This document shows, piece by piece, positions 5,687 through 12,831 of a stretch of DNA of 12,831 nt. The translations under genes and the position numbers were made by a program. The stretch is from the NCBI GenBank assembly GCA_017354065.1, contig JAFMRN010000035.1, forward strand, positions 1-12,831, written 5' to 3'. The DNA comes from Solirubrobacterales bacterium (lineage in GTDB: Bacteria; Actinomycetota; Thermoleophilia; Solirubrobacterales; Solirubrobacteraceae). Below the pieces are notes generated by a model. The model saw nothing but the letters and a program-made list of their open reading frames with translations. It was not told the origin of the DNA and searched no databases. Position 1 is the stretch's first letter; the number at the start of each line of letters is the position of its first letter.

Positions 5687-6113
5687 GCGCGACCGCCTCG
5701 AACTCCACCAGCATCCGCGGGTCGATCAGAGCCGCCACCTCCACGAGCGTGAACAAGGGGCGCACCGAACCGAACGCCTCGGAAAAGGCTCGGCCAACCT
5801 CCTGCGAGCGCGAGATGTCGGTGACATAGCCACGAACCTGAACTACGTCCGCGAGCGAAGCCCCGCAACGGCGAAGCTCGGCCTCCAGCTTGGAGAGCAC
5901 CGCGAGGGTCTGCTCATACGGCGTCACGCCGACGACCACGCCGGAGCCGTCGACGGAGGTGGTGCCGCCGACCATCACGAACCCGCCGGCTGAAACGACC
6001 CGGCTGAAACCGAAGGAGGTCTCCCAGGGCGACGGGGGCTCGCCGGACAGGCGCGTTACCGGCGGCCGGTCCGCGCCGGGCTCAAGGTCTCCGGGATCAG
6101 GGCCGCCACTCAA
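5673..6113 (-). CDS. Rid-family (YjgF/YER057c/UK114) protein lacking the RidA arginine
   Basis: A 146-residue Rid-superfamily protein, longer than classical RidA (about 128) because of a proline/glycine-rich N-terminal extension of some 25 residues. The core starts at SPWETSFGFSRVVSAGGFVM and ends VEVAALIDPRMLVEFEAVAL, the usual Rid C-terminal pattern. RidA destroys reactive enamines/imines using a conserved arginine (R105 in E. coli, in the PARSCVEV segment). The aligned segment here is PLFTLVEV, with Phe121 at that place, as in Rid subgroups that lack the Arg and imine deaminase activity. The start is the TTG at 6111-6113, which overlaps the purH stop (TTGA); no better in-frame start lies before the core. 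As the last gene of the pur operon it may be coupled to purH; its true substrate is unknown. Confidence 0.85.
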   Translation of the reverse strand: MSGGPDPGDLEPGADRPPVTRLSGEPPSPWETSFGFSRVVSAGGFVMVGGTTSVDGSGVVVGVTPYEQTLAVLSKLEAELRRCGASLADVVQVRGYVTDISRSQEVGRAFSEAFGSVRPLFTLVEVAALIDPRMLVEFEAVALKPR

Positions 6114-7705
6114 TGGCGGAAATGCCTGCGGCCCGTGAAGACCATCGCGACCCCGGCCTTGTCGACCGCCTCAACGGTCAGGTTGTCGCGCATCGAGCCG
6201 CCCGGCTGGATGATCGCGGTGATCCCCGCATCAATCGCTGCCTGGGGTCCGTCGGCGAACGGGAAGTAGGCGTCAGAGGCCAGGGCGCTGCCGGCGACCG
6301 GGGTCTGGGCCTTCTCGATCGCCAGGCGTACCGAGTCGACGCGTGAGGTCTGACCGGCACCGACGCCGACGGTCGCGCCCTCACTCGCCAGCACGATCGC
6401 GTTGGAGCGCACGTGCTTGCAAACCTTCCAGGCGAAGGTCATGGCCGACCACTCAGCCTCAGTCGGATGCCGCGCGGAGACGACCTCCATGCTGGCGCTG
6501 TCCTCAAGCTCCGCGTCGCGATCCTGGACCAGCAGGCCGCCGTGGACCTGGCGGGTCGCGACCTCCAGGTTGCGTTCACGGCCGCGCTCCTGGTCCTCAA
6601 GGATCCGCAGGTTCGGTTTGGAGGACAGCGCCGCCAGCGCGTCGGGCTCATAGCCCGGCGCGAACAGCACCTCTACGAACTGACCCAGCAGCGCCTGTGC
6701 GAGCTCCGCGTCGACACGCCGGTTGAACACGATCACGCCGCCGAAGGCCGACACGGGATCACAGTCAAAGGCCTTCTTGTAGGCCTCCTGCGGGGTCGCG
6801 CCGATCGCCACGCCACAGGGGATGTTGTGCTTGACGATCACACAGGCGGGCACCTGGAACTCGTCCAGCAGCGCCCGGGCGGCGTCAAGGTCCAGCAGGT
6901 TGTTGTAGGACAGCTGCTTGCCGCCGAGCTGGGCGACGTTTGAGAGCAGGCTGCTGCCGGTGCCGACGCGGGTGTAGTAGGCGGCACGCTGGTGCGGGTT
7001 CTCGCCGTAGGGAAGCTCGAGCGTCTTCTCATAGCCGCGGACCATCAGGGCCGGGAAGGTCGCGTCATCCTGCTCCTGGAACCAGCGCGTGATCGCGGCG
7101 TCATACCGCGCTGTGTAGGCGAACGCCTCAGCGGCCAGGTTTCGGCGCGTGGTCAGTGACAGCCTGCGCTCTGACTTCTGCAGCTCGTGCAGGACCGCGT
7201 CGTAGGAGGCGACGGCCGTGACGGGCGCTGAGAAGGCAGCGTTCTTGGCGGCGGCGCGGATCATCGTCGGCCCGCCGATGTCGATGTTCTCGATCGCCTC
7301 TTCATCCGAGACGCCGCGGGTCGCGACCGTCTGCTCAAACGGATACAGGTTCACGCAGACCAGATCCACGGGCTCGACGTCATGCTCGGTCGCCGCGGAC
7401 ACGTGTGAGGGGTCAGAACGCACGGCGAGCAGGCCGGCGTACAGCTTCGGGTGCAGCGTCTTGACGCGGCCGTCCATGATCTCCGGGAAGCCCGTCAGGT
7501 CGCTGATCGAGCGGACCGGCAGCCCGGCTTCAGTCAACGTCGCCGCGGTCCCGCCGGTCGAGATCAGTTCGATCCCCAGCTCTGAGAGGCCCTTGGCGAA
7601 CTCGACGATGCCGGTCTTATCCGAGACCGACAGGAGTGCGCGCTTTACCTGAACTTCGCCCGGATCGGAGGGCTCGAGTGGCTCGATCTTGATTCCTGTG
7701 GTCAT
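6110..7705 (-). CDS. purH: PurH, AICAR formyltransferase / IMP cyclohydrolase
   Basis: A 531-residue bifunctional enzyme for the last two steps of IMP synthesis, a normal length for the family. The N-terminal cyclohydrolase (MGS-fold) domain shows KRALLSVSDKTGIVEFAKGL, ELISTGGTAATL and GRVKTLHPKLYAGLLA (79-94). The C-terminal transformylase domain shows LPYGENPHQRAAYY (from about 231), KQLSYNNLLDLDAA and the catalytic Lys-His at K292-H293 within VKHNIPCGVAIG, followed by DPVSAFGGVIVFNR. The usual bacterial form is KHxNPCG, so the asparagine before PCG is isoleucine here; human ATIC has Ser there, so activity is likely retained. ATG 7705 is 39 bp downstream of purN; its ribosome site is weak. 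About 20 N-terminal residues precede the conserved core. Confidence 0.96.
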   Translation of the reverse strand: MTTGIKIEPLEPSDPGEVQVKRALLSVSDKTGIVEFAKGLSELGIELISTGGTAATLTEAGLPVRSISDLTGFPEIMDGRVKTLHPKLYAGLLAVRSDPSHVSAATEHDVEPVDLVCVNLYPFEQTVATRGVSDEEAIENIDIGGPTMIRAAAKNAAFSAPVTAVASYDAVLHELQKSERRLSLTTRRNLAAEAFAYTARYDAAITRWFQEQDDATFPALMVRGYEKTLELPYGENPHQRAAYYTRVGTGSSLLSNVAQLGGKQLSYNNLLDLDAARALLDEFQVPACVIVKHNIPCGVAIGATPQEAYKKAFDCDPVSAFGGVIVFNRRVDAELAQALLGQFVEVLFAPGYEPDALAALSSKPNLRILEDQERGRERNLEVATRQVHGGLLVQDRDAELEDSASMEVVSARHPTEAEWSAMTFAWKVCKHVRSNAIVLASEGATVGVGAGQTSRVDSVRLAIEKAQTPVAGSALASDAYFPFADGPQAAIDAGITAIIQPGGSMRDNLTVEAVDKAGVAMVFTGRRHFRH

Positions 7706-7744
7706 GCACTGGCGACTCTACCGCGAGGCCCGGCTCCACGTTGC

Positions 7745-8389
7745 TCAGCGCACCAGCACGCGTCGCGGATGCTCGGGGTCGGGCGCCACCGCGCCGTCGG
7801 CGATCAGGCCGACCGCGCGGGGCAGCAGCCGGTGCTCGATCTCATGGAGGGCGTCAAAGACCTCCTCGCGGGTCCGCGCGTTGGGCAGCGCGACGGCCTC
7901 CTGCAGGATGATCGGTCCCGTGTCAACGCCGTCATCCACAAAATGGACGGTCACGCCAAAGACCTTGACGCCGTATGCCAGCGCCTGACCGACCGCATCA
8001 AGGCCGGGGAAGGCCGGCAACAACGCCGGGTGGACGTTGATCACACGGCCGCTGAAGCGCTCCAGCAGCTCCGGTCCCAACAGCTGCATGTACCCGGCCA
8101 GGACCACCAGCTCGACGCCAAGCCCGGACAGCCAGGCGGCGATTGCGGCGTCGCGCTCGGAGCGGCCGCCCCCGAAGTCAGCGGTCGCGAACACATGCGT
8201 TTCGATCCCCGCCGCCTCGGCGCGGGCCAGCGCCGGCGCCTGGGGCTTGTCGGATCCAACCGCGACGATCTGGACCTTGCCGCGACCGTGGATACGGTCG
8301 ATCAGCACCTGCAGGTTCGAGCCCCTGCCGGACGCCAGCACGGCGACCCGCAACGGCCGGGACAAGCTGGCAGCTCTCTCAGAGCTCAC
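7745..8389 (-). CDS. purN: PurN, GAR formyltransferase (folate-dependent)
   Basis: A 214-residue phosphoribosylglycinamide formyltransferase using 10-formyl-tetrahydrofolate, the third step of purine synthesis. The GAR-binding SGRGSN is at residues 20-25. The catalytic triad is visible as N118 and H120 in INVHPALLPAFPG and D156 in VDDGVDTGPII. The AYGVKVFGVTVHFVDDGVDTG segment is the variant common in Actinobacteria and Firmicutes. The start is the GTG at 8387-8389 overlapping the purF stop (GTGA). The gene is slightly longer than E. coli PurN (212), with a dozen extra N-terminal residues before the Rossmann-like beta strand. purM, which often precedes purN in such operons, is not between purF and purN here. 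Confidence 0.96.
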   Translation of the reverse strand: MSSERAASLSRPLRVAVLASGRGSNLQVLIDRIHGRGKVQIVAVGSDKPQAPALARAEAAGIETHVFATADFGGGRSERDAAIAAWLSGLGVELVVLAGYMQLLGPELLERFSGRVINVHPALLPAFPGLDAVGQALAYGVKVFGVTVHFVDDGVDTGPIILQEAVALPNARTREEVFDALHEIEHRLLPRAVGLIADGAVAPDPEHPRRVLVR

Positions 8390-9858
8390 TGCAAAACTGG
8401 CAGCTCGGTCCGCTCCAGCGCGAACTTGTCAGTGGCGGAGCTTGAGCCGACCAGCGGATAGTCGCCGGAGAAACAGGCGTCACAGTGGGACTCGCGGCCA
8501 CCGACGGCGGCATCACCCGCGCTGACGGCCTCATACACGCCGTCCAAGGACAGGTAGTGCAGGGAGTCGGCGTCAAGCAGCTTCGCGATGTCCTCGACAC
8601 TGCGGTTGTGGGCGACCATCTCCTCACGCGTGGACATGTCGATCCCGTAGAAACACGGGTTCTTGATCGGCGGGCTGGAGATCCGCAGATGCACCTCAGC
8701 GGCGCCGGCGTCACGCAGCATCTTCACGATCTGGGGCATCGTGTTGCCGCGCACGATGCTGTCGTCGACGACGATCAGGCGCTGGCCCTCAACCACCTCC
8801 GGGAGGGGGTTGAACTTCAGCCGCAGGCCGTTCTTGCGCAGCTGCTGACCGGGCTGGATGAACGTGCGCGCGACGTAACGGTTCTTGATGAAGCCGTCGT
8901 CCTGGCGCAGCCCGGCGGCCCGGGCGAGCCCGCGCGCCGCGGCGTTGCCGGAGTCTGGGATCGCGATCACCACGTCCGCGTCGACCGGCGCCTCACGCCA
9001 GAGGATCTCGCCCATCCGACCACGCGCGGTCTGCAGCCGCTGGCCGCCCATCCGCGAGTCCGGGCGCGCGAAGTAGATGTACTCGAACACGCAGAACGCG
9101 CGCCGCTGCCCAGGCGCGACCATCCGCGAGCGCAGGCCGGAGGCATCGAGGATCACCATCTCGCCCGGCTCGACGTCACGCAGGTACCGCGCACCGAGCA
9201 GGTCGAAGGCACAGGACTCCGATGCCACGCAGTAGACGGGCGCCGAGTCCGGCGACTCGATCACGCCGACCGAAAGGGGCCGCAAGCCGTGCGGATCGCG
9301 GAAGGCGACAACGCGATCCTCGGTCATCACGACCGTCGAGAAGGCGCCGTGCAGGCGGGGCATCACTTGCGCCACGGCCTGCTCGATGTCCTCGGCGCCA
9401 CAGTTGGCCAGCAGCGCCGCGATGATCTCCGAGTCGGAGGTGGAACGGAACGGAACGTCCTCACCCAGCATCTCGGAGTGCAGCTCGACCGCGTTGATCA
9501 GGTTGCCGTTGTGGGCCAGCGCAAGGGTCAGGTTGTCGTCGCGGACAATCGGCTGGGTGTTCTCCCAGTGACTGGAACCGGTGGTGGAGTAGCGCACGTG
9601 GCCGATCGCGAGATCGCCGATCAGCGAGCGCAGCATGTGCTCGTCAAAGACCTGGGAAACCAGCCCCTGCTCACGGATCGCCATCAGCGGCCCGCCCAGC
9701 GGCGCGGTCGCTATGCCCGCCGACTCCTGTCCGCGGTGCTGTAGCGCGTACAGCGCGAAGTAGGTGAGGCGTGCGACGTCCGGCTCGCCTGGCGCGTACA
9801 CGCCAAAGACGCCACATTCATCACGCGGTCCGTCGCGGTGGTCTGCCAGCGCGGTCAT
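8386..9858 (-). CDS. purF: PurF, glutamine PRPP amidotransferase (Fe-S type)
   Basis: A 490-residue amidophosphoribosyltransferase making phosphoribosylamine from PRPP and glutamine, the committed purine step. The N-terminal nucleophile Cys15 (DECGVFGVY) follows a 14-residue propeptide, as in the Bacillus-type enzyme that is processed. The glutaminase domain shows LQHRGQESAGIA, GHVRYSTTG and LAHNGNL. The PRTase domain carries the PRPP-binding motif VVDDSIVRGNT (363-373). Four cysteines, C256, C402, C459 and C462, fall where the Bacillus enzyme ligates its [4Fe-4S] cluster, so this is probably an iron-sulfur, oxygen-sensitive form. It begins 9 bp after purL (intergenic 9859-9867) and overlaps purN by 4 nt. 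Confidence 0.97.
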   Translation of the reverse strand: MTALADHRDGPRDECGVFGVYAPGEPDVARLTYFALYALQHRGQESAGIATAPLGGPLMAIREQGLVSQVFDEHMLRSLIGDLAIGHVRYSTTGSSHWENTQPIVRDDNLTLALAHNGNLINAVELHSEMLGEDVPFRSTSDSEIIAALLANCGAEDIEQAVAQVMPRLHGAFSTVVMTEDRVVAFRDPHGLRPLSVGVIESPDSAPVYCVASESCAFDLLGARYLRDVEPGEMVILDASGLRSRMVAPGQRRAFCVFEYIYFARPDSRMGGQRLQTARGRMGEILWREAPVDADVVIAIPDSGNAAARGLARAAGLRQDDGFIKNRYVARTFIQPGQQLRKNGLRLKFNPLPEVVEGQRLIVVDDSIVRGNTMPQIVKMLRDAGAAEVHLRISSPPIKNPCFYGIDMSTREEMVAHNRSVEDIAKLLDADSLHYLSLDGVYEAVSAGDAAVGGRESHCDACFSGDYPLVGSSSATDKFALERTELPVLQ

Positions 9859-9867
9859 CGGGTCTTC

Positions 9868-12027
9868 TTAGTTTATGCCAAGCCCCGCGGAGTGAGCCGA
9901 TGCGAGCTGATCAACGCTGACGGACAACAGCCCGTCGATCACAAGCTCGTTGCCGCCGACGTGGCCCAGCAGCCGCGCGCCGGCGAGCCCGAGAACCGCC
10001 CGCTCCGGCCCTGAGACGATGAAGCCGCTACCCAGATCCTCGCCGAAGGGATCGACCGGCAGGGACACCGACGCGCCGATCCCGCCGGCGATCGCGGCCT
10101 CGGCCAGCGCCACCGCGATTCCGCCCTCGGCGATGTCATGCGCGCTGCAAAGCGCGCCCGAGCGGATCCCGGCGCGGACGCTCTCATGAGCCTTGCGCGT
10201 CGCCGCCACGTCGCGCACCGGCAAGGTCCCGACGGGTGCCTCACCGCTCAGCTTGGCGAGCTCCGACCCGTCGCGGCGCGGCTCAAACTCGCCAACCAGC
10301 GCGATCGCGTCACCTGCGGAGCCGAACCCGAGCCGCCCGACGTGGTGGACATCCTCGACTGCTCCGACCATCCCGACCACCGGGGTGGGCAGGATCGGCC
10401 CGTCCGGCGACTCGTTGTACAGCGACACGTTGCCGCCGATCACCGGCACGCCGAGCTGCTCACACGCGTCGGCCAGCCCCTGTACCGCCTGCTCCAGCTG
10501 CCAGGCGACGTGGGGCTTCTCCGGGTTGCCGAAGTTCAGGCAGTTGGTCAGGCCGAGCGGTTCGGCGCCGACACAGGCGAGGTTGGCGGCGCACTCATAC
10601 ACGGCCTCCGCAGCGCCGGCCCGGGGGTCGACCGCGACCCGGCGGCCGTTGCCGTCAATCGATATCGCTATACCGCTGGTTCCGTGCCCAAAGCCGGAAC
10701 CAGCGCCAGGAAGTGCCAAGACCGCGGCATCAGCCTGCTCGGGCCTGCGCACGGTCCGCGACTGCACGATCGGGTCGTACTGCTCGAACACGGCCCGGCG
10801 CGAAGCCAGGTTGGCGGAGCCCAGCAGCGCCAGCAGCTGGGAGCGCGCGTCAGCGTCCGGGGCGACCACGGCCGGCGGGGCTGCGAAGGAGGGCGCCGTC
10901 GGCGGCTCGGGCGCGAGGTCATACAGCGGACACTCGTCGACCAGCAGCGGAACCGGCAGCTCGCCGACCTGCTCGCCGTGTTTCAGGATCCGGAACTGCC
11001 CCGTGTCGGTGACCTGGCCGATCGGCGTGGCCAGCACCTCCCAGCGCTCGCAGACCTCCAACACGGCCGCGACCTTCTCCGGCTCGACCACGCACAGCAT
11101 CCGCTCCTGAGACTCGGAGACCATGATCTCGAAGGGCTCCATGTCGGGCTCGCGCAGCGGCACGCTGGCGACATCGATGTCCAGCCCGACCTCGCCCTTG
11201 GAGGCCATCTCTGAGGCGGCGCTGGTCAGGCCGGCGGCACCGAGATCCTGAAGTGAGGCCAACAGCTCGGAGTCCAACAGCTCCAGGCAGCACTCCATCA
11301 CCTTCTTCTCGGCGAACGGGTCGCCGATCTGGACCGTCGGACGCTTGGACTCGTCGGCCCCGGAAAGCTCAGCTGAGGCCAACACGGAGGCTCCGCCGAT
11401 CCCGTCGCGGCCGGTCAGCGCGCCCAGCAGGATCAGCACGTTGCCGAGCCCGACCGCCGCGCTCGAGGTCAGCCGCGCGTGCGGCGCGAGCCCGACGCAC
11501 ATCGCGTTCACCAGGCAGTTCTGCTCATACGAGGACTCGAAGTAGATCTCGCCACCGACTGTCGGCACGCCGATCGAGTTGCCGTAGTGGCCGATCCCGG
11601 CGACCGCGTGCTCGAGCAGATAGCGCGAGCGCTCGGACTCCGCGACCTCACCGAAGCGCAACGAGTCGAGCACCGCGATCGGCCGCGCGCCGACCGCGAA
11701 CACATCCCGCAGGATCCCACCGACGCCGGTTGCCGCGCCCTGGAAGGGCTCCACCGCACTCGGATGGTTGTGGGACTCGACCTTGAAGGCGACCGCCTGA
11801 CCGTTGCCGACGTCGACCGCGCCGGCGTTCTCACCGGGGCCGACCAGCACGTGGGGACCGTCGGTCGGCAGGCGCCCGAGCAGCTTCTTGGAGTGCTTGT
11901 AGGCGCAGTGCTCGGACCACATCAGGCTCAGCATCGCCAGCTCGACGTCGTTGGGCTCGCGGCCCAATCCGGAGACGATCAGCTCGTACTCGTGGTCGGT
12001 GAGACCGAGGTCGCGATGTTTAGACAT
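9868..12027 (-). CDS. purL: PurL, FGAM synthase, small type
   Basis: A 719-residue PurL of the small class, which needs PurQ (glutaminase) and PurS to form the active FGAM synthase complex; both partners are encoded just upstream. It catalyses ATP-dependent conversion of FGAR to FGAM. N-terminal LMWSEHCAYKHSK (about 35-47) and FKVESHNHPSAVEPFQGAATG (81-101, with the H86/H88 pair) are family signatures. Further on, GGEIYFESSY, LQDLGAAGLTSAASEMASKG and GGNVSLYNES mark the two AIRS-like repeats. ATG 12027 overlaps the purQ stop (TAA at 12020-12022) by 8 nt, indicating coupled translation. No frameshift or missing motif is apparent. Confidence 0.97.
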   Translation of the reverse strand: MSKHRDLGLTDHEYELIVSGLGREPNDVELAMLSLMWSEHCAYKHSKKLLGRLPTDGPHVLVGPGENAGAVDVGNGQAVAFKVESHNHPSAVEPFQGAATGVGGILRDVFAVGARPIAVLDSLRFGEVAESERSRYLLEHAVAGIGHYGNSIGVPTVGGEIYFESSYEQNCLVNAMCVGLAPHARLTSSAAVGLGNVLILLGALTGRDGIGGASVLASAELSGADESKRPTVQIGDPFAEKKVMECCLELLDSELLASLQDLGAAGLTSAASEMASKGEVGLDIDVASVPLREPDMEPFEIMVSESQERMLCVVEPEKVAAVLEVCERWEVLATPIGQVTDTGQFRILKHGEQVGELPVPLLVDECPLYDLAPEPPTAPSFAAPPAVVAPDADARSQLLALLGSANLASRRAVFEQYDPIVQSRTVRRPEQADAAVLALPGAGSGFGHGTSGIAISIDGNGRRVAVDPRAGAAEAVYECAANLACVGAEPLGLTNCLNFGNPEKPHVAWQLEQAVQGLADACEQLGVPVIGGNVSLYNESPDGPILPTPVVGMVGAVEDVHHVGRLGFGSAGDAIALVGEFEPRRDGSELAKLSGEAPVGTLPVRDVAATRKAHESVRAGIRSGALCSAHDIAEGGIAVALAEAAIAGGIGASVSLPVDPFGEDLGSGFIVSGPERAVLGLAGARLLGHVGGNELVIDGLLSVSVDQLASAHSAGLGIN

Positions 12028-12649
12028 GCTCTGCCATAGATTGGAAGATCGCCAGTCCGTCGGTCGAGCCGGTCAAAGGGTCGACCGCGTGCTCAGGGTG
12101 GGGCATCAGGCCGAACACGTTGCCGGCGGCGTTGCGCACCCCGGCGATGTCGTCCTCTGAGCCGTTGAAGTTCTCGCCGGGCGCGTAGCGCAGCACCACG
12201 TCCACCGGACCGTCGGCGTGATAGCGGCCCGTGGCGTGCTTGGCGGGGATCGACAGCGTCTTGCCCGCGGCGCGCGTGAACGGCGTGTCGGGATCGACCA
12301 CGTCCAGGTTCACCTGGCGGAAGGTGAACTTCAGGTTGGTGTTGGGCAGCAGCGCGCCCGGCAGCAGCCCGGCCTCACACAGCACCTGGAAGCCGTTGCA
12401 GATGCCGAGCACCAGTCCGCCCGCGTGGGCAAACTCGAGCACCGACGCCATCACCGGCGCGAACCGCGCAATCGCGCCGGCCCGCAGATAGTCGCCGTAG
12501 GAGAAGCCGCCCGGAACTATCACCGCGTCGACGCCGTGCAGGTCGGGGTCGGCGTGCCACAAGAGGCGCGCGTCGCCCACCCGTTGGGCCGCCTGGAGTG
12601 CATCTATCTCGTCGCAGGTTCCGGGGAACCGCAGGACGCCGAATTTCAC
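12020..12649 (-). CDS. purQ: PurQ, FGAM synthase glutaminase subunit
   Basis: A 209-residue class I glutamine amidotransferase that supplies ammonia to PurL. The nucleophile elbow LGICNGFQVL places the catalytic Cys at residue 84, and the His/Glu pair is H184 and E186 in MPHPEHA. The IVPGGFSYGDYLRAGAIA segment is characteristic of PurQ. The open frame extends 26 codons upstream into purS, but the start is set at the GTG 12647-12649, because VKFGVLRFPGTCDEID is the usual PurQ N terminus and the GTG overlaps the purS stop (GTGA). The protein is slightly shorter than E. coli-independent PurQs of about 220-227. It overlaps purL by 8 nt. Confidence 0.95.
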   Translation of the reverse strand: MKFGVLRFPGTCDEIDALQAAQRVGDARLLWHADPDLHGVDAVIVPGGFSYGDYLRAGAIARFAPVMASVLEFAHAGGLVLGICNGFQVLCEAGLLPGALLPNTNLKFTFRQVNLDVVDPDTPFTRAAGKTLSIPAKHATGRYHADGPVDVVLRYAPGENFNGSEDDIAGVRNAAGNVFGLMPHPEHAVDPLTGSTDGLAIFQSMAEHV

Positions 12650-12831
12650 GCCGCGTCCGCGTCCGTATCCGTGTCCGACACGATCTCGAAGTCCTCGATC
12701 AGCGTGTTGGCCAGCAGCTTCTCGCACATCGCCGGCAGCTGCGCGCTGTCCTCGACGTCGAGCTCGACGATCCGGCCGACGTGCACGTTGGCGACCCCGC
12801 CGAAGCCGAGCTTGGACAGCGCGCCCTCCAC
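12646..12831 (-). CDS. purS: PurS, FGAM synthase small subunit (5'-truncated by window edge)
   Basis: C-terminal 61 residues of PurS, the roughly 80-residue subunit that bridges PurL and PurQ in the FGAM synthase complex. The pattern VEGALSKLGFGGVANVHVGR, then IVELDVED and MCEKLLANTLIEDFEIV matches the family. The first visible codon is an internal Val codon (GTG), not the start: about 20 N-terminal residues and the promoter of the pur operon lie beyond the right edge. The C terminus ends in an unusual acidic tail SDTDTDADAA, encoded by tandem GAC-rich hexamer-like repeats, which is not part of the conserved fold. Stop codon overlaps the purQ start (GTGA). Confidence 0.92.
   Translation of the reverse strand: MEGALSKLGFGGVANVHVGRIVELDVEDSAQLPAMCEKLLANTLIEDFEIVSDTDTDADAA

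Noticed and set aside
8485..9744. Plus-strand open frame of 419 codons opposite purF
   Set aside because: Shadow of a fully conserved PurF; composition dominated by Arg, His, Val and Asp, with no family motif.
10138..11214. Plus-strand open frame of 358 codons opposite purL
   Set aside because: Shadow of conserved purL with biased composition and no plausible fold or ribosome site.
12018..12025. GTTTAGAC matching GT-N-TA-N-AC at the purQ/purL junction
   Set aside because: Only six positions are fixed in that pattern, so a few chance hits are expected in this length; it is within coding sequence and lacks the exact GTCTAGAC word and the flanking AGTG block.
12650..12727. 26-codon N-terminal extension of PurQ
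   Set aside because: It overlaps the purS coding end in another frame and lies before the conserved PurQ N terminus; GTG 12649 with GTGA coupling explains the start.
1..12831. CRISPR arrays, tRNA/rRNA genes, insertion sequences or prophage parts
   Set aside because: No repeated spacer structure, RNA gene signature, transposase or terminal inverted repeats were seen; the window is almost entirely metabolic coding sequence.

Overview
This is a high-GC bacterial segment, most likely from an actinomycete-type lineage (Actinomycetota). The grounds are the very high GC content, the frequent GTG/TTG starts with 1-4 nt gene overlaps, the weak or absent ribosome sites at some starts, the small PurL + PurQ + PurS form of FGAM synthase, and a probably leaderless regulator gene. 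A Thermoleophilia-like origin is possible but cannot be shown from the sequence. Apart from the two end-truncated genes the window is almost fully coding; the only sizeable non-coding stretch is about 290 bp (2207-2500).

Left half (1-5686): a carbon-phosphorus lyase (phosphonate degradation) locus in two divergent arms. The minus-strand arm reads an MFS transporter of the phosphate:H+ symporter type (770-2206), then phnG (277-702), then phnH (cut by the left edge; phnI-phnL presumably follow outside). The plus-strand arm reads a GntR/HutC-family regulator resembling PhnF (2501-3238), a DUF1045-type 2H phosphoesterase (3235-3975), phnM (3972-5138) and phnN (5135-5686), all overlapping by 4 nt. 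Four copies of an operator-like palindrome GTCTAGAC (one with a single mismatch) sit only at the three transcription start regions of this locus. They fit the known HutC-subfamily operator pattern GT-N-TA-N-AC, so the regulator probably controls the MFS gene, phnGH... and itself. A PHO-box-like 11-bp direct repeat lies between the divergent promoters, suggesting additional phosphate-starvation control.

Right half (5673-12831): a minus-strand purine biosynthesis operon in the order purS (cut by the right edge) - purQ - purL - purF - purN - purH - Rid-family gene. purM, which often sits between purF and purN, is absent. The last gene encodes a Rid-family protein that lacks the catalytic arginine of RidA.

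The two halves meet tail to tail at phnN and the rid gene, which overlap by 14 bp. Functionally, PhnM and PhnN, with a phosphodiesterase step that may be done by the 2H protein, turn the ribosyl product of C-P lyase into PRPP. PRPP is the substrate of PurF in the adjacent purine operon. The most interesting points are the CTG start of the 2H protein, which a canonical-start search would truncate past its first catalytic motif; the hypothesis that this protein replaces PhnP; the shared promoter-operator block; and a PHS-type MFS permease as the lyase-linked transporter.
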